Part shown: positions 1 to 8,640 of the stretch, one piece after another
Layout: every line of letters begins with the position of its first letter
Numbering within the stretch: position 1 is the stretch's first letter
Assembly: GCA_048594975.1 (NCBI GenBank)
Contig: JBMDXQ010000095.1
Location: 54,588-118,587 of the forward strand
From: JBMDXB01 sp048594975
Lineage (GTDB): Bacteria; Acidobacteriota; Vicinamibacteria; Vicinamibacterales; 2-12-FULL-66-21
Reading direction: 5' to 3'
DNA: 64,000 nucleotides
Program-made: the position numbers and the translations under genes
The notes under the pieces: model-generated
Told to the model about the DNA's origin: nothing
The model's database searches: none
What the model saw: the letters and a program-made list of their open reading frames with translations, nothing else

Positions 1-378
1 GCGCAGACCCATGACGAGGGCGCCGACGTCGTGATCGAGGCGGCCGGCTCCGCGCGCGCGTTCGAAGAGGGACTGGCCCTCGTCCGCGACGGCGGACGCT
101 ACGTCGTCGCCGGCCACTACACCGATGCCGGGCCGAGCACGGTAAACGTTCACCAGCACATCAACCGCAAGCACCTGGAGATCCGCGGGTGCTGGGGAAG
201 CGAGCCCGGGCACTTCCTTCGCGCGCTCGATCTCCTGGAACGCTACGCGGCAACCGTGCCGTGGCGCCGCATCGGCGAGCGCACGTATCGGCTGACCGAT
301 CTGAACGAGGCGCTCGCGGACGCCGAGTCGCTGCGGATCGCGAAGGCGCTGGTGGATCCCGCTGCGAGGGAGTGCTGA
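1..378 (+). CDS. Zinc-type alcohol dehydrogenase family protein, C-terminal part
   Basis: The reading frame is open from the first base, so the 5' end lies outside the window; about 125 codons remain. The visible protein is the end of the Rossmann NAD(P) domain and the C-terminal strand region of a medium-chain dehydrogenase: the segment DVVIEAAGS followed by GGRYVVAGHY is the usual 'potential substrate loss / hide hydride' half of the nucleotide-binding fold, and the end (LTDLNEALADAESLRIAKALVDP) matches the normal ending of threonine- or sorbitol-dehydrogenase-like enzymes. The catalytic zinc ligands would be in the missing N-terminal half, so substrate cannot be judged. Family call is firm; specificity is unknown. 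Confidence 0.8.
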   Translation, partial: AQTHDEGADVVIEAAGSARAFEEGLALVRDGGRYVVAGHYTDAGPSTVNVHQHINRKHLEIRGCWGSEPGHFLRALDLLERYAATVPWRRIGERTYRLTDLNEALADAESLRIAKALVDPAAREC

Positions 379-556
379 GGGGGTGCTAAGGGGTGCTAAA
401 GAGTGCTGAAGGTGCTGAGATTTGCGAAGTGCTGGCGCGCGGGACCATGACCCAGCCGTCCGATGCGAACCCGCACCCGTGAGCACGCCGCACCCATGCA
501 CCGCCCTGCACCCCCTGAGCACTCAGCACCCCATGAGCACTCAGCACCATGAGCAC
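372..556. repeat. Repeated GTGCTGA units facing reversed copies (inverted repeat block)
   Basis: Right after the dehydrogenase stop there are five GTGCTGA/GTGCTAA units spaced about 8-10 bp apart (372-420). At 505-556 the same motif returns on the other strand as TCAGCAC/GAGCAC units, including two near-identical copies of CCATGAGCACTCAGCACC. Together they can fold into a large imperfect hairpin in the gap before pyruvate kinase. No gene lies in the gap. It may work as a transcription end or a mobile intergenic repeat; that is inference. Confidence 0.6.
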
Positions 557-1970
557 CCCGATGAGGAAGATGCGTCAGACGAAAATCATCGCCACGGTGG
601 GCCCGGCCAGCTCGGCGCCCGAGGTTCTCGAGGCGCTGATCTCCGCCGGCGTGGACCTCTTCCGCCTGAACTTCTCGCACGGCACGCGGGAGAGCCACCG
701 CGAGGCCTGCGCGCGAATTCGCGAGGCGGCGCGGCGCCAGGCCAGCCACGTCGCGATCCTGCAGGATCTGAGCGGGCCGAAGATCCGGATTGGCTCCCTT
801 GCCGGCGGGGCATCGCTGGCGCTGGCGGCGGGTGACGAGCTGCGGATCGCCGCGGGTGACGGCGAGGGCAGCCGCGGCCGCGTGTTCACGACTTACGCGC
901 CGCTCATTTCGTCGGCGCGGCCCGGCGACCGCCTCCTCCTCGACGACGGCCGGATCGAACTCCGGGTCGTCGAGGCGACCCCTGCCGAGCTCGTGACCAT
1001 CGTCGTCAACGGAGGAGCGCTCTCGCCGCACAAGGGCATCAACGCCCCCGGTGTTGCGCTCCCCGCCGCGGCGCTGACGGCGAAAGACGAAGCCGACCTC
1101 GAGTTCGGCCTGGCACTCGGCGTCGACCTGGTCGCGCTCAGCTTCGTCCAGACCGCCGACGACGTGAAGCGCGCGCTGGAGATCATGGCGCGAACCGGCC
1201 GTCACGTGCCCGTGATCGCCAAGATCGAGCGGCCCGCCGGCGTCGAGCACCTGCGTTCGATTCTCGAGGTCGCCCACGGCGTGATGGTGGCCCGCGGCGA
1301 CCTCGGCCTGGAGATGCCGCTCGAGCAGGTGCCGCGGATCCAGAAGGAGATCATCCGCAGCGCGCGGACGACGGGGCGGCCGGTGATCGTGGCGACGCAG
1401 GTGCTCGAGTCGATGCGCGTCGAGCCGCGGCCAACCCGGGCCGAAGTCAGCGACGCGGCACACGCGGTCGATGCGGGGGTGGACGGCATCATGCTGGCCG
1501 GCGAGACTGCCGTCGGGGCTCACCCGGTTCGTGCCGTCGAGACGCTCGCCGCGATCATCGCGGATGCGGAGACGGTTCGGCCCGGCGGCGGCTCGCTGCC
1601 GTCGCGGGAGGCCTCGGAGAGCCTGCACACGCGCGCGCTGTGCGAGGCGGCGGTGACGCTCGCCAGTACCGGCCAGGCGGACGCCATCATCGCCGTCACG
1701 CTGCGCGGGACGACGGCGCGGATGCTGTCCTCGCTGCGCCCGCCGTGCGCCATCGTCGCGCCGACCCCGGCAGCCGACGTCGCCGGCGCGCTGACGATGT
1801 TCTGGGGCGTGCGGCCGGTCGTCACCGCCGAGCGCGACGTCGAGCGGCTGGAGCCGCTCCTCCTCGCCAGCCGCGTGGTCTCGCCGGGCGACGTCGTCGT
1901 GTTCGTCAACGTCGACCGGGACGTGAGCCGCGCCGATGCGAATTTCGTGAACGTGCAGCGGCTCGACTAG
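549..1970 (+). CDS. pyk: Pyruvate kinase
   Basis: Converts phosphoenolpyruvate and ADP to pyruvate and ATP, the last step of glycolysis, in the cytoplasm. The 473-residue length is normal for the short bacterial form. Visible family motifs in order: KIIATVGPAS at the N terminus, LFRLNFSHG, DLSGPKIRIG, the active-site block VIAKIERPAG with its catalytic lysine, the metal/substrate block VARGDLGLE, IVATQVLESM, and DGIMLAGETAVG. The C-terminal effector domain is present but compact. Two ATGs lie close together (549 and 561); the first is taken. NhaA follows after 11 bp, so the two may share a transcript, although the functions are unrelated. Upstream is the GTGCTGA repeat block. Confidence 0.95.
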   Translation: MSTPMRKMRQTKIIATVGPASSAPEVLEALISAGVDLFRLNFSHGTRESHREACARIREAARRQASHVAILQDLSGPKIRIGSLAGGASLALAAGDELRIAAGDGEGSRGRVFTTYAPLISSARPGDRLLLDDGRIELRVVEATPAELVTIVVNGGALSPHKGINAPGVALPAAALTAKDEADLEFGLALGVDLVALSFVQTADDVKRALEIMARTGRHVPVIAKIERPAGVEHLRSILEVAHGVMVARGDLGLEMPLEQVPRIQKEIIRSARTTGRPVIVATQVLESMRVEPRPTRAEVSDAAHAVDAGVDGIMLAGETAVGAHPVRAVETLAAIIADAETVRPGGGSLPSREASESLHTRALCEAAVTLASTGQADAIIAVTLRGTTARMLSSLRPPCAIVAPTPAADVAGALTMFWGVRPVVTAERDVERLEPLLLASRVVSPGDVVVFVNVDRDVSRADANFVNVQRLD

Positions 1971-1981
1971 GATCTCCGGCG

Positions 1982-3160
1982 ATGGCTCACACCCGGCGGC
2001 CCCGCTTCTGGACTTTCATCATCGACAACTCGCTGCTGCTGGTCGCGGGAACGGCGATCGCGCTCGTCTGGGCGAACGTCGCGCACGATTCGTACGAGCG
2101 GATCGTGCATGACGGTCCAATCCGCTTCATCGTGAACGACATCGGCATGGTCTTCTTCTTCGCCCTGGCGATGAAGGAGATCTCGGAGGCGATGCTGCCG
2201 GGCGGGCCGCTCGCCTCGTCGCGCGAGGCAGCGGTGCCGCTGCTCGCCGCCGCCGGCGGCATGGCCGCTCCCGCGACCATCTACGTGATTCAGGTGACGG
2301 TCGAGGGCCGCCAGGCGCTGATGCCGGGATGGGCGATCCCGTGTGCCACCGACATCGCGTTTTCCTACATGGCGGCGCGCTTGGTCTTCCCGCGCACGCA
2401 CCCGGCGATTCCGTTCCTGCTGCTGCTGGCGATCGCCGACGACGCGCTCGGCCTGATCCTGCTGGCAATCTTCTACCCGAGCGGCCCGCTGTCGCTCACC
2501 AGCTTCGCGGCGCTGATGATCCCGGCCATCGGCGTGGCGCTGGCGCTGCGCCGCTACCGTGTCTTGAACTTCTGGCCGTACGCCGCGGGCGCCGGCGGGC
2601 TCTCGTGGCTGGCGATGTACTACGGCGGCGTGCACCCGGCGCTCGCGCTGGTGCCGATCGTCCCGTTCATGCCGCACGCGAAGCGCGACCTCGGCCTGTT
2701 CGATCCGCGCGAGGTACACCTCACCGACACCATGAACCGCTTCGAGCACTGGTGGCGGGTCCCGGTGCACATCATCCTCTTCTTCTTCGGGCTGGTGAAC
2801 GCGGGCGTGATGTTCTCGGAGGTGGGGCTGGGCACGCGCGTGGTACTGGTCTCGCTGCTCGCGGGCAAGCCGATCGGCATCCTGCTGTTCACCTACCTCT
2901 CGCTGAAGGCCGGGCTCCGCGCGCCGGGCGGATTGACTTACCTGCACACGGCGGTCGTGGGCATCACCGCGGGAATCGGGTTCACGGTGGCGCTGTTCTT
3001 CGCGACGGCGGCGTTCCCCGGCGGCGGCGCGGTGCTCGACGAAGCCAAGATGGGCGCGCTGATGAGTTTCGTTGCGGCGCCGATTGCGGTGATCTTCGGC
3101 CGCGCCGTCGGCCTTCGCCCAGGGAAGAAGCCGCGGGACGCGAGGTCGCCGCACGGGTGA
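1982..3160 (+). CDS. nhaA: Na+/H+ antiporter NhaA
   Basis: Inner-membrane exchanger that expels Na+ (or Li+) in return for H+, giving salt and alkaline-pH tolerance. The 392-residue protein is hydrophobic throughout, with about a dozen membrane segments. The family hallmark residues are visible: the ATDIAF segment and the IADDALGLI segment, which carry the aspartates of the ion-binding site, followed by TAGIGFTVALF near the C terminus. The start was set at the ATG that opens MAHTRRPRFWTFI, 11 bp after pyruvate kinase; the frame is open further upstream, but that part overlaps pyk and has shadow-like composition. Length fits the single-domain NhaA family. Confidence 0.95.
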   Translation: MAHTRRPRFWTFIIDNSLLLVAGTAIALVWANVAHDSYERIVHDGPIRFIVNDIGMVFFFALAMKEISEAMLPGGPLASSREAAVPLLAAAGGMAAPATIYVIQVTVEGRQALMPGWAIPCATDIAFSYMAARLVFPRTHPAIPFLLLLAIADDALGLILLAIFYPSGPLSLTSFAALMIPAIGVALALRRYRVLNFWPYAAGAGGLSWLAMYYGGVHPALALVPIVPFMPHAKRDLGLFDPREVHLTDTMNRFEHWWRVPVHIILFFFGLVNAGVMFSEVGLGTRVVLVSLLAGKPIGILLFTYLSLKAGLRAPGGLTYLHTAVVGITAGIGFTVALFFATAAFPGGGAVLDEAKMGALMSFVAAPIAVIFGRAVGLRPGKKPRDARSPHG

Positions 3161-3171
3161 TGCCCGGCTGG

Positions 3172-3627
3172 CTACCGGCGCTCGAGATACTCCTTCAGGG
3201 CCGCCAGCGACGACCGCCAGCCGCGGTCGATGACGGCGTAGTACCGCTGCCAGCGCGGGGAGTCCTCGAACCCGGTCTGGCGTACCCGCAGCCGGCAGGC
3301 GGGGCCGTCCTTCGCGCAGGTGACCTCGAGGGCCATCGGGCCGATCGGATCGCCGTCTGGCGGGAGCCACCACGCGTCGGCGACGGCGAGCAGCCGTCCC
3401 GCCTGAAAGTCGATGACGGTGCCATGAAACACGCCGCCGAGCCGGCCGAGCAGGTCGTCGGCCTCGAGCGTGGGTTCCCATTCGACCGCGAACACGCCGA
3501 GCGGCCGCGCGGCGATTACGGCACGCCGCGTCTGCCACCACACCGGCAGCACGGCGGGATCGGTGAACGCCGCCAGCACGCGGGTGGGTGCGGCGCTGAC
3601 CAGCAGCGAGTGATCGAAGTCGGTCAA
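3172..3627 (-). CDS. SRPBCC (AHSA1/START-like) domain protein
   Basis: About 151 residues making one SRPBCC ligand-binding fold: the N-terminal strand FDHSLLVSAAPTRVLAAFTD, the typical WWQTRRA segment, and the C-terminal long helix ending in LAALKEYLERR. Family members bind hydrophobic ligands or act on small substrates; no specific ligand can be read here. No ATG is available; the best start is the TTG at 3627-3625, just upstream of the conserved first strand. The frame stays open further upstream, but that part is antisense to the divergent iron-transporter gene and has shadow composition. The two genes start only about 26 bp apart, so their promoters must overlap. Confidence 0.75.
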   Translation of the reverse strand: MTDFDHSLLVSAAPTRVLAAFTDPAVLPVWWQTRRAVIAARPLGVFAVEWEPTLEADDLLGRLGGVFHGTVIDFQAGRLLAVADAWWLPPDGDPIGPMALEVTCAKDGPACRLRVRQTGFEDSPRWQRYYAVIDRGWRSSLAALKEYLERR

Positions 3628-3653
3628 CGTGCCCGGAGTATATCCTTGTGACC

Positions 3654-4772
3654 ATGAGCGCCGGCGAGCGACCTCAACCGGACGAGCACTGGGACGAGCA
3701 CTACCGCGACGAGCGCGACGCCTCCTTCCTCTACGCCGCGCTCGCCGAGGTGGAACACGACCAGGAACGGCGGCGGCTCTTCCAGAAGCTGGCGATCGTC
3801 GAGGATCAGCACGCTCAGCGCTGGGAGGCACTGTTCCGGGAACACGGCCGGCCGCTGCCGCCGTACGCGCCCGCGCGGCGGACGCGGCTGCTTGCCTGGG
3901 CCGCGCGCCGGTTCGGAACTTCGGTCGTCCTGCCGTTGATGCTGGCCGAAGAGGGCCGCGAGGTGCAGGCGTACCTGACGCTCGCACGCCAGGCGACGAA
4001 CCGGACCGCCCACAAGACCGCGGTGAGCATCGCCGCCGATTCGGCGATCCACGCGCGCGAGCTGTCCGAGATGCTCGGCCGCGAGGGCGAGCCGTGGCAC
4101 GTCGGCGGCTCGGGCGGTTACCTGCGCAGCGTCGTCTACGGATTCAACGACGGGTTGACGGCGAACTTCGGGCTGGTCGCCGGCGTCATCGGCGCCAACG
4201 TGGCGCCGCACATCGTCATCATCAGCGGCGTCGCGGGGGCGATCGCCGACGCGCTGTCGATGGGATCGAGCGGGTACCTCGCGGCGAAGAGCGAGGCGGA
4301 GATGGAGGCGCACCAGATCGAGATGGAGCGCTACGAGATGCGCCTGATGCCGGACCTGGAGGAGGACGAGCTCGCCGTCATCTACGAGTCGAAGGGGCTG
4401 ACGCCGGATCGCGCGCGCGAGACGGCGCGCGCGATGATGCAGGACCCGTCACAGGCGCTCGACGCGATGGTGCGCGAGGAGCTGAACATCCATCCGGCGG
4501 AGCTCGCGCCGTTGAAGGACGGGCTGGTGACCGGCGCGGCGACCGCGGTCGGCGCCTTGATCCCGATCGTGCCGTTCCTGGTGATGGAGCACGGTCCGGC
4601 CGTCTGGGTGTCGCTCATCGTCAGCATGCTGGCGCACTTCGTGATCGGTGCCGCACGCAGCATGTTCACCGGCCGCAGCCTGTGGGCGAGCGGCCGCGAC
4701 ATGTTCCTCGTCGGCTTCGGCGTCGCGGCCGTGGCCTATGTCATTGGCGAGCTCGTGACACGCATGCTGTAG
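3654..4772 (+). CDS. Ferritin-like/VIT fusion, MbfA-type iron exporter
   Basis: About 372 residues in two parts. Residues ~20-150 form a ferritin-like four-helix domain (LYAALAEVEHDQERRRLFQ, VEDQHAQRWEALF, MLAEEGREVQAYL, DSAIHAREL), with ExxH-type di-iron ligands. The rest is a VIT1/CCC1 transporter, opening with the hallmark segment SVVYGFNDGLTANFGLVAG and followed by membrane helices, an acidic cytosolic loop (MEAHQIEMERYEMRLM) and a hydrophobic C terminus. This is the architecture of MbfA, an inner-membrane iron/manganese exporter protecting against iron overload and peroxide in alphaproteobacteria. A -10-like TATATC at 3639-3644 lies 9 nt before the ATG and there is no Shine-Dalgarno, so ATG 3654 is preferred over GTG 3648. 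Confidence 0.85.
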   Translation: MSAGERPQPDEHWDEHYRDERDASFLYAALAEVEHDQERRRLFQKLAIVEDQHAQRWEALFREHGRPLPPYAPARRTRLLAWAARRFGTSVVLPLMLAEEGREVQAYLTLARQATNRTAHKTAVSIAADSAIHARELSEMLGREGEPWHVGGSGGYLRSVVYGFNDGLTANFGLVAGVIGANVAPHIVIISGVAGAIADALSMGSSGYLAAKSEAEMEAHQIEMERYEMRLMPDLEEDELAVIYESKGLTPDRARETARAMMQDPSQALDAMVREELNIHPAELAPLKDGLVTGAATAVGALIPIVPFLVMEHGPAVWVSLIVSMLAHFVIGAARSMFTGRSLWASGRDMFLVGFGVAAVAYVIGELVTRML

Positions 4773-4843
4773 TGAGAAGGGTACGGGTAAGAGATCAAGC
4801 TCGCGCCTACGTCTGACTCCCTCCTCCTTCTGCTTGCGTTCCC

Positions 4844-5293
4844 CTACCGCTTTCTCAACGTTTGCACGTAGGCGACGACAGACCAGATCTGCTCCGGCTT
4901 CAGTTCCTCTTTGAAGGCGGGCATCTTCGGCCGGCGGCGGCCGTTCGACACCTTGTAGTAGATCACGCCGTCCGGGTTCTGGTCGGCGCGCTTCGGATTG
5001 GTGAGGTCCATGTCCTCGCGCACGTCGGGATCGGCGTCGGGTCCGTCGCCGTGGCCGCCGGGGCCGTGGCAGCGCTGGCACTTGTCCCGGAAGATCGCAC
5101 GGCCGGCGGCGAGCACCTTCTCGTCCACGCTGAGCGGGCTCTTCGTCGTCTCCGCGTCCGGCGGCAGCTGCCACCCGGACGGAGGCTTCGGCTGCGCCGG
5201 CGTCGTCTGATCGAATCGGCCGCCGGCGCTGGCGCTGATCGCCGCCGCCAGCACCAGGATGGCGACGACTGTCGTGCTACGCGCGTTCGTCAT
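4844..5293 (-). CDS. Exported mono-haem cytochrome c
   Basis: A 149-residue periplasmic protein with a clear signal peptide (VVAILVLAAAISASAGG) and one haem-attachment motif, CQRCH, around residue 77. A distal methionine is available in the segment RPKMPAF, and the C terminus is the usual last helix (IWSVVAYVQTLRK). This is a class I cytochrome c of the kind that shuttles electrons in the periplasm; partners are not identifiable from the neighbours. GGAG precedes the start. It converges with the iron-transporter gene, and the 70 bp between them hold short partly complementary segments (gagaaggg... / ...ctttctca) that may end both transcripts. Confidence 0.88.
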   Translation of the reverse strand: MTNARSTTVVAILVLAAAISASAGGRFDQTTPAQPKPPSGWQLPPDAETTKSPLSVDEKVLAAGRAIFRDKCQRCHGPGGHGDGPDADPDVREDMDLTNPKRADQNPDGVIYYKVSNGRRRPKMPAFKEELKPEQIWSVVAYVQTLRKR

Positions 5294-5345
5294 TCGCTGT
5301 CACTCTCCTGAGGCGATCCAGTCTGCATGATACAGTTTTTTCCGT

Positions 5346-6206
5346 ATGGACATGCCGCCACTCGCGTACCACGACGAGACATTCCTCGAGAGCACCGATG
5401 CCCGGCCGCTGCGAATCCTCGCCGAGTATCTCGATCCGCTGCGGCGGTTCCGCGCGCACAACATCCAGGACACGGTGGTGTTCTTCGGCTCGGCGCGCGT
5501 CCACAGCCGCCTGGCCGCCCGCCGCGCGCTGGCGCGGGTGCACGCCGGCGCCAGCACGAGGACCGCCGAATTCAAGGCGGAACTGCGCCGCCGGCAGAAG
5601 GCGCTCGAGTGGTCGCGCTACTACGAGGATGCCCGGGAGCTCGCGCGCCAGCTCACCAGGTGGAGCCTGGGGCTGGAGGCGACCCACCGGCGCTTCGTGG
5701 TGTGCTCGGGCGGCGGTCCCGGGATCATGGAAGCGGCCAACCGCGGCGCCCGCGAGGCAGGAGGGACCTCGATCGGCCTCAACATCGCGCTGCCGTTCGA
5801 GCAGGCGCCGAACCGCTACATCACCAGGGACCTGGTGTTCCACTTCCACTACTTCTTCATGCGGAAGTTCTGGTTCGCCTACCTGGCCAAGGCGCTGGTG
5901 ATCTTTCCGGGCGGATTCGGCACGCTCGACGAGATGTTCGAGATCCTCACGCTCGCGCAGACGCGCAAGCTGGCGAAGAAGCTGATCGTCGTGCTCTACG
6001 GGACGAGTTACTGGAACGAGGTCTTCAACCTGCGCACCCTCGCCGAATGGGGCGCGATCAACGAAGAGGACCTCAAGCTGCTCTGCCCGGTCGACACCGT
6101 GGCGGACGCCTTCGACCAGCTGACCCGGCACCTGACCAAGCACCACATGGTGCCCGCCACAGCCCAGGAGAAGAAGGCGCCGGGGATTGCCAAGACCCGC
6201 GCCTGA
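5346..6206 (+). CDS. LOG-family nucleotide phosphoribohydrolase (TIGR00730-like)
   Basis: Cytosolic 286-residue Rossmann-fold protein. The two family signatures are intact: GGGPGIMEAANRGA and PGGFGTLDEMFE, the latter holding the catalytic glutamate and the phosphate-binding loop. LOG proteins split nucleotide monophosphates into base and ribose 5-phosphate (cytokinin activation in plants, purine turnover in bacteria). It is longer than minimal LOG proteins because of an N-terminal extension of about 90 residues. A TACAGT hexamer at 5331-5336 sits 9 nt before the ATG without any ribosome-binding site. DinB follows 10 bp downstream. Confidence 0.88.
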   Translation: MDMPPLAYHDETFLESTDARPLRILAEYLDPLRRFRAHNIQDTVVFFGSARVHSRLAARRALARVHAGASTRTAEFKAELRRRQKALEWSRYYEDARELARQLTRWSLGLEATHRRFVVCSGGGPGIMEAANRGAREAGGTSIGLNIALPFEQAPNRYITRDLVFHFHYFFMRKFWFAYLAKALVIFPGGFGTLDEMFEILTLAQTRKLAKKLIVVLYGTSYWNEVFNLRTLAEWGAINEEDLKLLCPVDTVADAFDQLTRHLTKHHMVPATAQEKKAPGIAKTRA

Positions 6207-6216
6207 GGAGGAGTAC

Positions 6217-6693
6217 ATGGACGACCAGGACCGCCGCCGGCTCATCGCGCAGTACCGTGACGGCTACCGCGCCGTCGCCGAGGTGCTCGACGGGATCACC
6301 AACGAGGAGCTCGACGCGCGGCCGGCGCCGGGCCGCTGGTCGCCGCGCGAGATCGTGCACCATCTTGGCGACAGCGAGATGACGGCGGCGGTACGCTTCC
6401 GGCTCCTCCTCGCGGAGGATCGGCCGGCGATCAAGGGGTACGACCAGGACGAGTTCGCGCGCCGTCTGCACTACGACCGGCCGTACCAGAGCTCCCTCGA
6501 GGCGTTCCGCTGGGCGCGCCAGTCCACGGCCGAGATCCTGGAGCGCCTGAACCCTGCCGACTGGCAGCGCGAGGGCACGCACTCGGAAACGGGCGCCTTC
6601 GGCGTCGAGGCGTGGCTGGAGATCTACGCGCCGCACGCGCACAAGCACGCCCGACAGATCCGGGAGGCGAGGGATGCGGTGGGGAGGACGTAG
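6217..6693 (+). CDS. DinB-family protein
   Basis: A 158-residue four-helix-bundle protein of the DinB/YfiT group. These bind a divalent metal through three histidines; candidates here are the histidine pair in EIVHHLGDSE and the cluster in YAPHAHKHARQI. Members act as thiol S-transferases or have unknown roles in stress; the substrate here is unknown. The start is ATG 6217, directly preceded by GGAGGAG; an upstream in-frame TTG would run into the LOG gene. It is probably co-transcribed with the LOG gene. Downstream, 6694-6733 holds short GGAGGCGGG repeats and an imperfect hairpin between this gene and the convergent NamZ gene. Confidence 0.85.
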   Translation: MDDQDRRRLIAQYRDGYRAVAEVLDGITNEELDARPAPGRWSPREIVHHLGDSEMTAAVRFRLLLAEDRPAIKGYDQDEFARRLHYDRPYQSSLEAFRWARQSTAEILERLNPADWQREGTHSETGAFGVEAWLEIYAPHAHKHARQIREARDAVGRT

Positions 6694-6733
6694 GAGGCGG
6701 GAGGCGGGAGGCAGGTAGGAAATCTCCCACCTC

Positions 6734-7900
6734 CTAATACATCAAGTACCTCGCCCGCAGCTTCAGAAACGCCTCCTCGTCCTTCCGCCAGCTGTCGACG
6801 AACGCGGCGATGCTGCCGCCGGCATCGATGGTCTCGCGCAGGTGCGGCGAGCCCCAGAGAATGTCGATCGGCTGCTTGTCCTGCTCGTATTCGTACGGAG
6901 GATTGCGCCACGCGAACCGGTCGGGAGCCTGGCGCCGGAACCCGTCGATCAGCTCGACCATCGTGCGGATCGGCCGGAACGCCCGGCGATCGAGAACGTG
7001 GAGCTGGCAGCCGCCGCACGCCTCCCGTGCGTGCTTCTGGAACGTCGGTTCGAACACCACGGCGCGGAAGTGGACGCCCGGCAGGCCGCGCCCGTTCAGG
7101 TCGTCGACCACCCGCTCGGCGTCGATCCACGGCGCCCCGATCAGCTCGAACGGCCGAGTCGTCCCCCTTCCTTCCGACAGCATCGTCCCCTCGATCAGCA
7201 CGGCGCCAGGATAGACGATGGCGCTGTCGAGCGTGGGCAGGTTCGGCGAGGGGATGATCCACGGCAGCTTCGTGTCGTCCTGGTACATCTCCCGCTTCCA
7301 GCCTTCCATGCGGACGACGTCGAGCGCGCAGCCGATGCCGAACTCGTCGTTGAACAGGCGAGCGAGCTCGCCGATCGTCATGCCATGCCGCAGCGGGACC
7401 GGGAACGGGCCGACGAAGGAGGCCCAGCGGCCGTCCAGCAGCTGTCCCTCCACGTCGATTCCGCCGATCGGGTTCGGCCGATCGCACACGACCACGCGGA
7501 CGCCGTGGCGCGCGGCGGCGCGCATGCAGTTGGCCATCGTGTAGACGTAGGTGTAGACGCGGGTGCCGACGTCCTGGAGATCGACCACGAGCACGTCCAC
7601 ACCACTCAGCATGTCGCGCGTCGGCTCGCGGGTCTCGCTGTAGAGCGAGTAGACCGGCACGCGGCGGCGGGCATCGCGCGCGTGCCCCGTTTCGATCATG
7701 TTGTCCTGCACGTCGGAGCGGAACCCGTGCTGCGGCCCGAAGAGCGCCGCGAACCTGACGTCGGACGCTGCGGCCAGCAGGTCGGCGGCGTGGACGAACG
7801 CGGCATCGACCGAAGCCGGGTTCGCGACCAGTCCGACGCGGCGGCCGGAGATGAGTTCCCGCTCGCTTGCGAGCAGCCGTGTCAGGCCCGGTGTGACCAC
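6734..7900 (-). CDS. DUF1343 protein, NamZ-like exo-beta-N-acetylmuramidase
   Basis: About 388 residues matching the DUF1343/NamZ family (GH171), which removes N-acetylmuramic acid from peptidoglycan fragments. Typical segments: RRVGLVANPASVD, ALFGPQHGFRSDVQDN, VDVLVVDLQDVGTRVYTY, CDRPNPIGG, LRHGMTIGELARLFN, WIIPSPNLPTLDSAIVYPG and FEPTFQKHA. Length is normal. No signal peptide is evident from the chosen start, which is odd because family members are often exported. The start is GTG 7900; the upstream open frame is a shadow of the next gene. A perfect TATAAT lies 6 nt before the GTG (complement of 7907-7912), so the gene may have its own leaderless transcript as well as read-through from the upstream gene. 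Confidence 0.88.
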   Translation of the reverse strand: MVTPGLTRLLASERELISGRRVGLVANPASVDAAFVHAADLLAAASDVRFAALFGPQHGFRSDVQDNMIETGHARDARRRVPVYSLYSETREPTRDMLSGVDVLVVDLQDVGTRVYTYVYTMANCMRAAARHGVRVVVCDRPNPIGGIDVEGQLLDGRWASFVGPFPVPLRHGMTIGELARLFNDEFGIGCALDVVRMEGWKREMYQDDTKLPWIIPSPNLPTLDSAIVYPGAVLIEGTMLSEGRGTTRPFELIGAPWIDAERVVDDLNGRGLPGVHFRAVVFEPTFQKHAREACGGCQLHVLDRRAFRPIRTMVELIDGFRRQAPDRFAWRNPPYEYEQDKQPIDILWGSPHLRETIDAGGSIAAFVDSWRKDEEAFLKLRARYLMY

Positions 7901-7907
7901 CGGCGGA

Positions 7908-8459
7908 TTATAAAGCGCGCCGGTGCCGCGCCACGAGGTGCCGCGCGACCTCGGCGCCGCACAGCGCGTCGGCGTAGGCGTTGGCGCGGAAGCGGAACAC
8001 CCGTTCGCCGCCGGCGCGCGCGAGGACGAGATCGCGCGCGGCATACCCGACCTCGGCGACCGCGTGCCAGGGGATGGTGGCCGGCGCGCCGCCGCCGACG
8101 AAAATCGCCCGCGTCGACGTGAAGAGAAGGCGGCCCGACGGCTGCGACGGGTGATCGGGCATGGAGACGGGTGCGCTGAAGTGGCACCGTTCCACTCCGA
8201 TGACGCGGTGCCCGGTCTCGACGACCGGCAGGTCGGCCGCCTTGAGACGCTGGCGCAGCCCCGCGACCGCGGTGAGGCCGTCGAGCATCTCCTGCTCGAG
8301 CTCCGCCTCCTCGTCGGGAAGCGCGAGCGCCGACAGCGACTGATGCAGTTGTTCGAGGTCCGGAGTGGGCTGGTCGACCGCCGCACGCCATGCCGAGTGC
8401 CACGCCGCGCGAGCCGGATCCGACGGCGCACCGCGGCGCCGAAACCGCCACCAGGCCAT
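7908..8459 (-). CDS. Uncharacterised protein with PH-like C-terminal half
   Basis: About 183 residues. The first half is helical and charged (PDLEQLHQSLSALALPDEEAELEQEMLDG); the second half looks like a small beta-barrel: LLFTSTRAIFVGGG, TIPWHAVAEVGYAARDLVLA and GERVFRFRANAYADA. That resembles bacterial PH-like domains, in which a strand pattern 'LxFTxxRxxF...IPxxxIxxV' is common; I infer this and cannot confirm it. ATG 8459 is preferred over GTG 8474 because TTGACA (complement of 8491-8496) with GAGACT 18 nt further places the likely transcription start at about 8460. NamZ begins 7 bp downstream, so the two form a small operon. Function unknown. Confidence 0.7.
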   Translation of the reverse strand: MAWWRFRRRGAPSDPARAAWHSAWRAAVDQPTPDLEQLHQSLSALALPDEEAELEQEMLDGLTAVAGLRQRLKAADLPVVETGHRVIGVERCHFSAPVSMPDHPSQPSGRLLFTSTRAIFVGGGAPATIPWHAVAEVGYAARDLVLARAGGERVFRFRANAYADALCGAEVARHLVARHRRAL

Positions 8460-8640
8460 CCGGCCGAGTCTCACGTTCGCGAAGCGCCGCTGTCAAGGCA
8501 TCACGCCGTGGAGGGTTGGTCAGTCTGGTACGTGGGCGTCCGCCGTTGGAGGTGACGTGGTTGCGCAACGCGACGCCACGCGGAGAATCATCAGCTCCCC
8601 GACGCCTGCGAGAACGAAGGCGCTATCATCGTGTGCTGAG

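Noticed and set aside
3628..3987. N-terminal extension of the SRPBCC frame to 3987
   Set aside because: It is antisense to the ferritin/VIT gene and has Arg/Ala-rich shadow composition; the family domain begins at the TTG at 3627.
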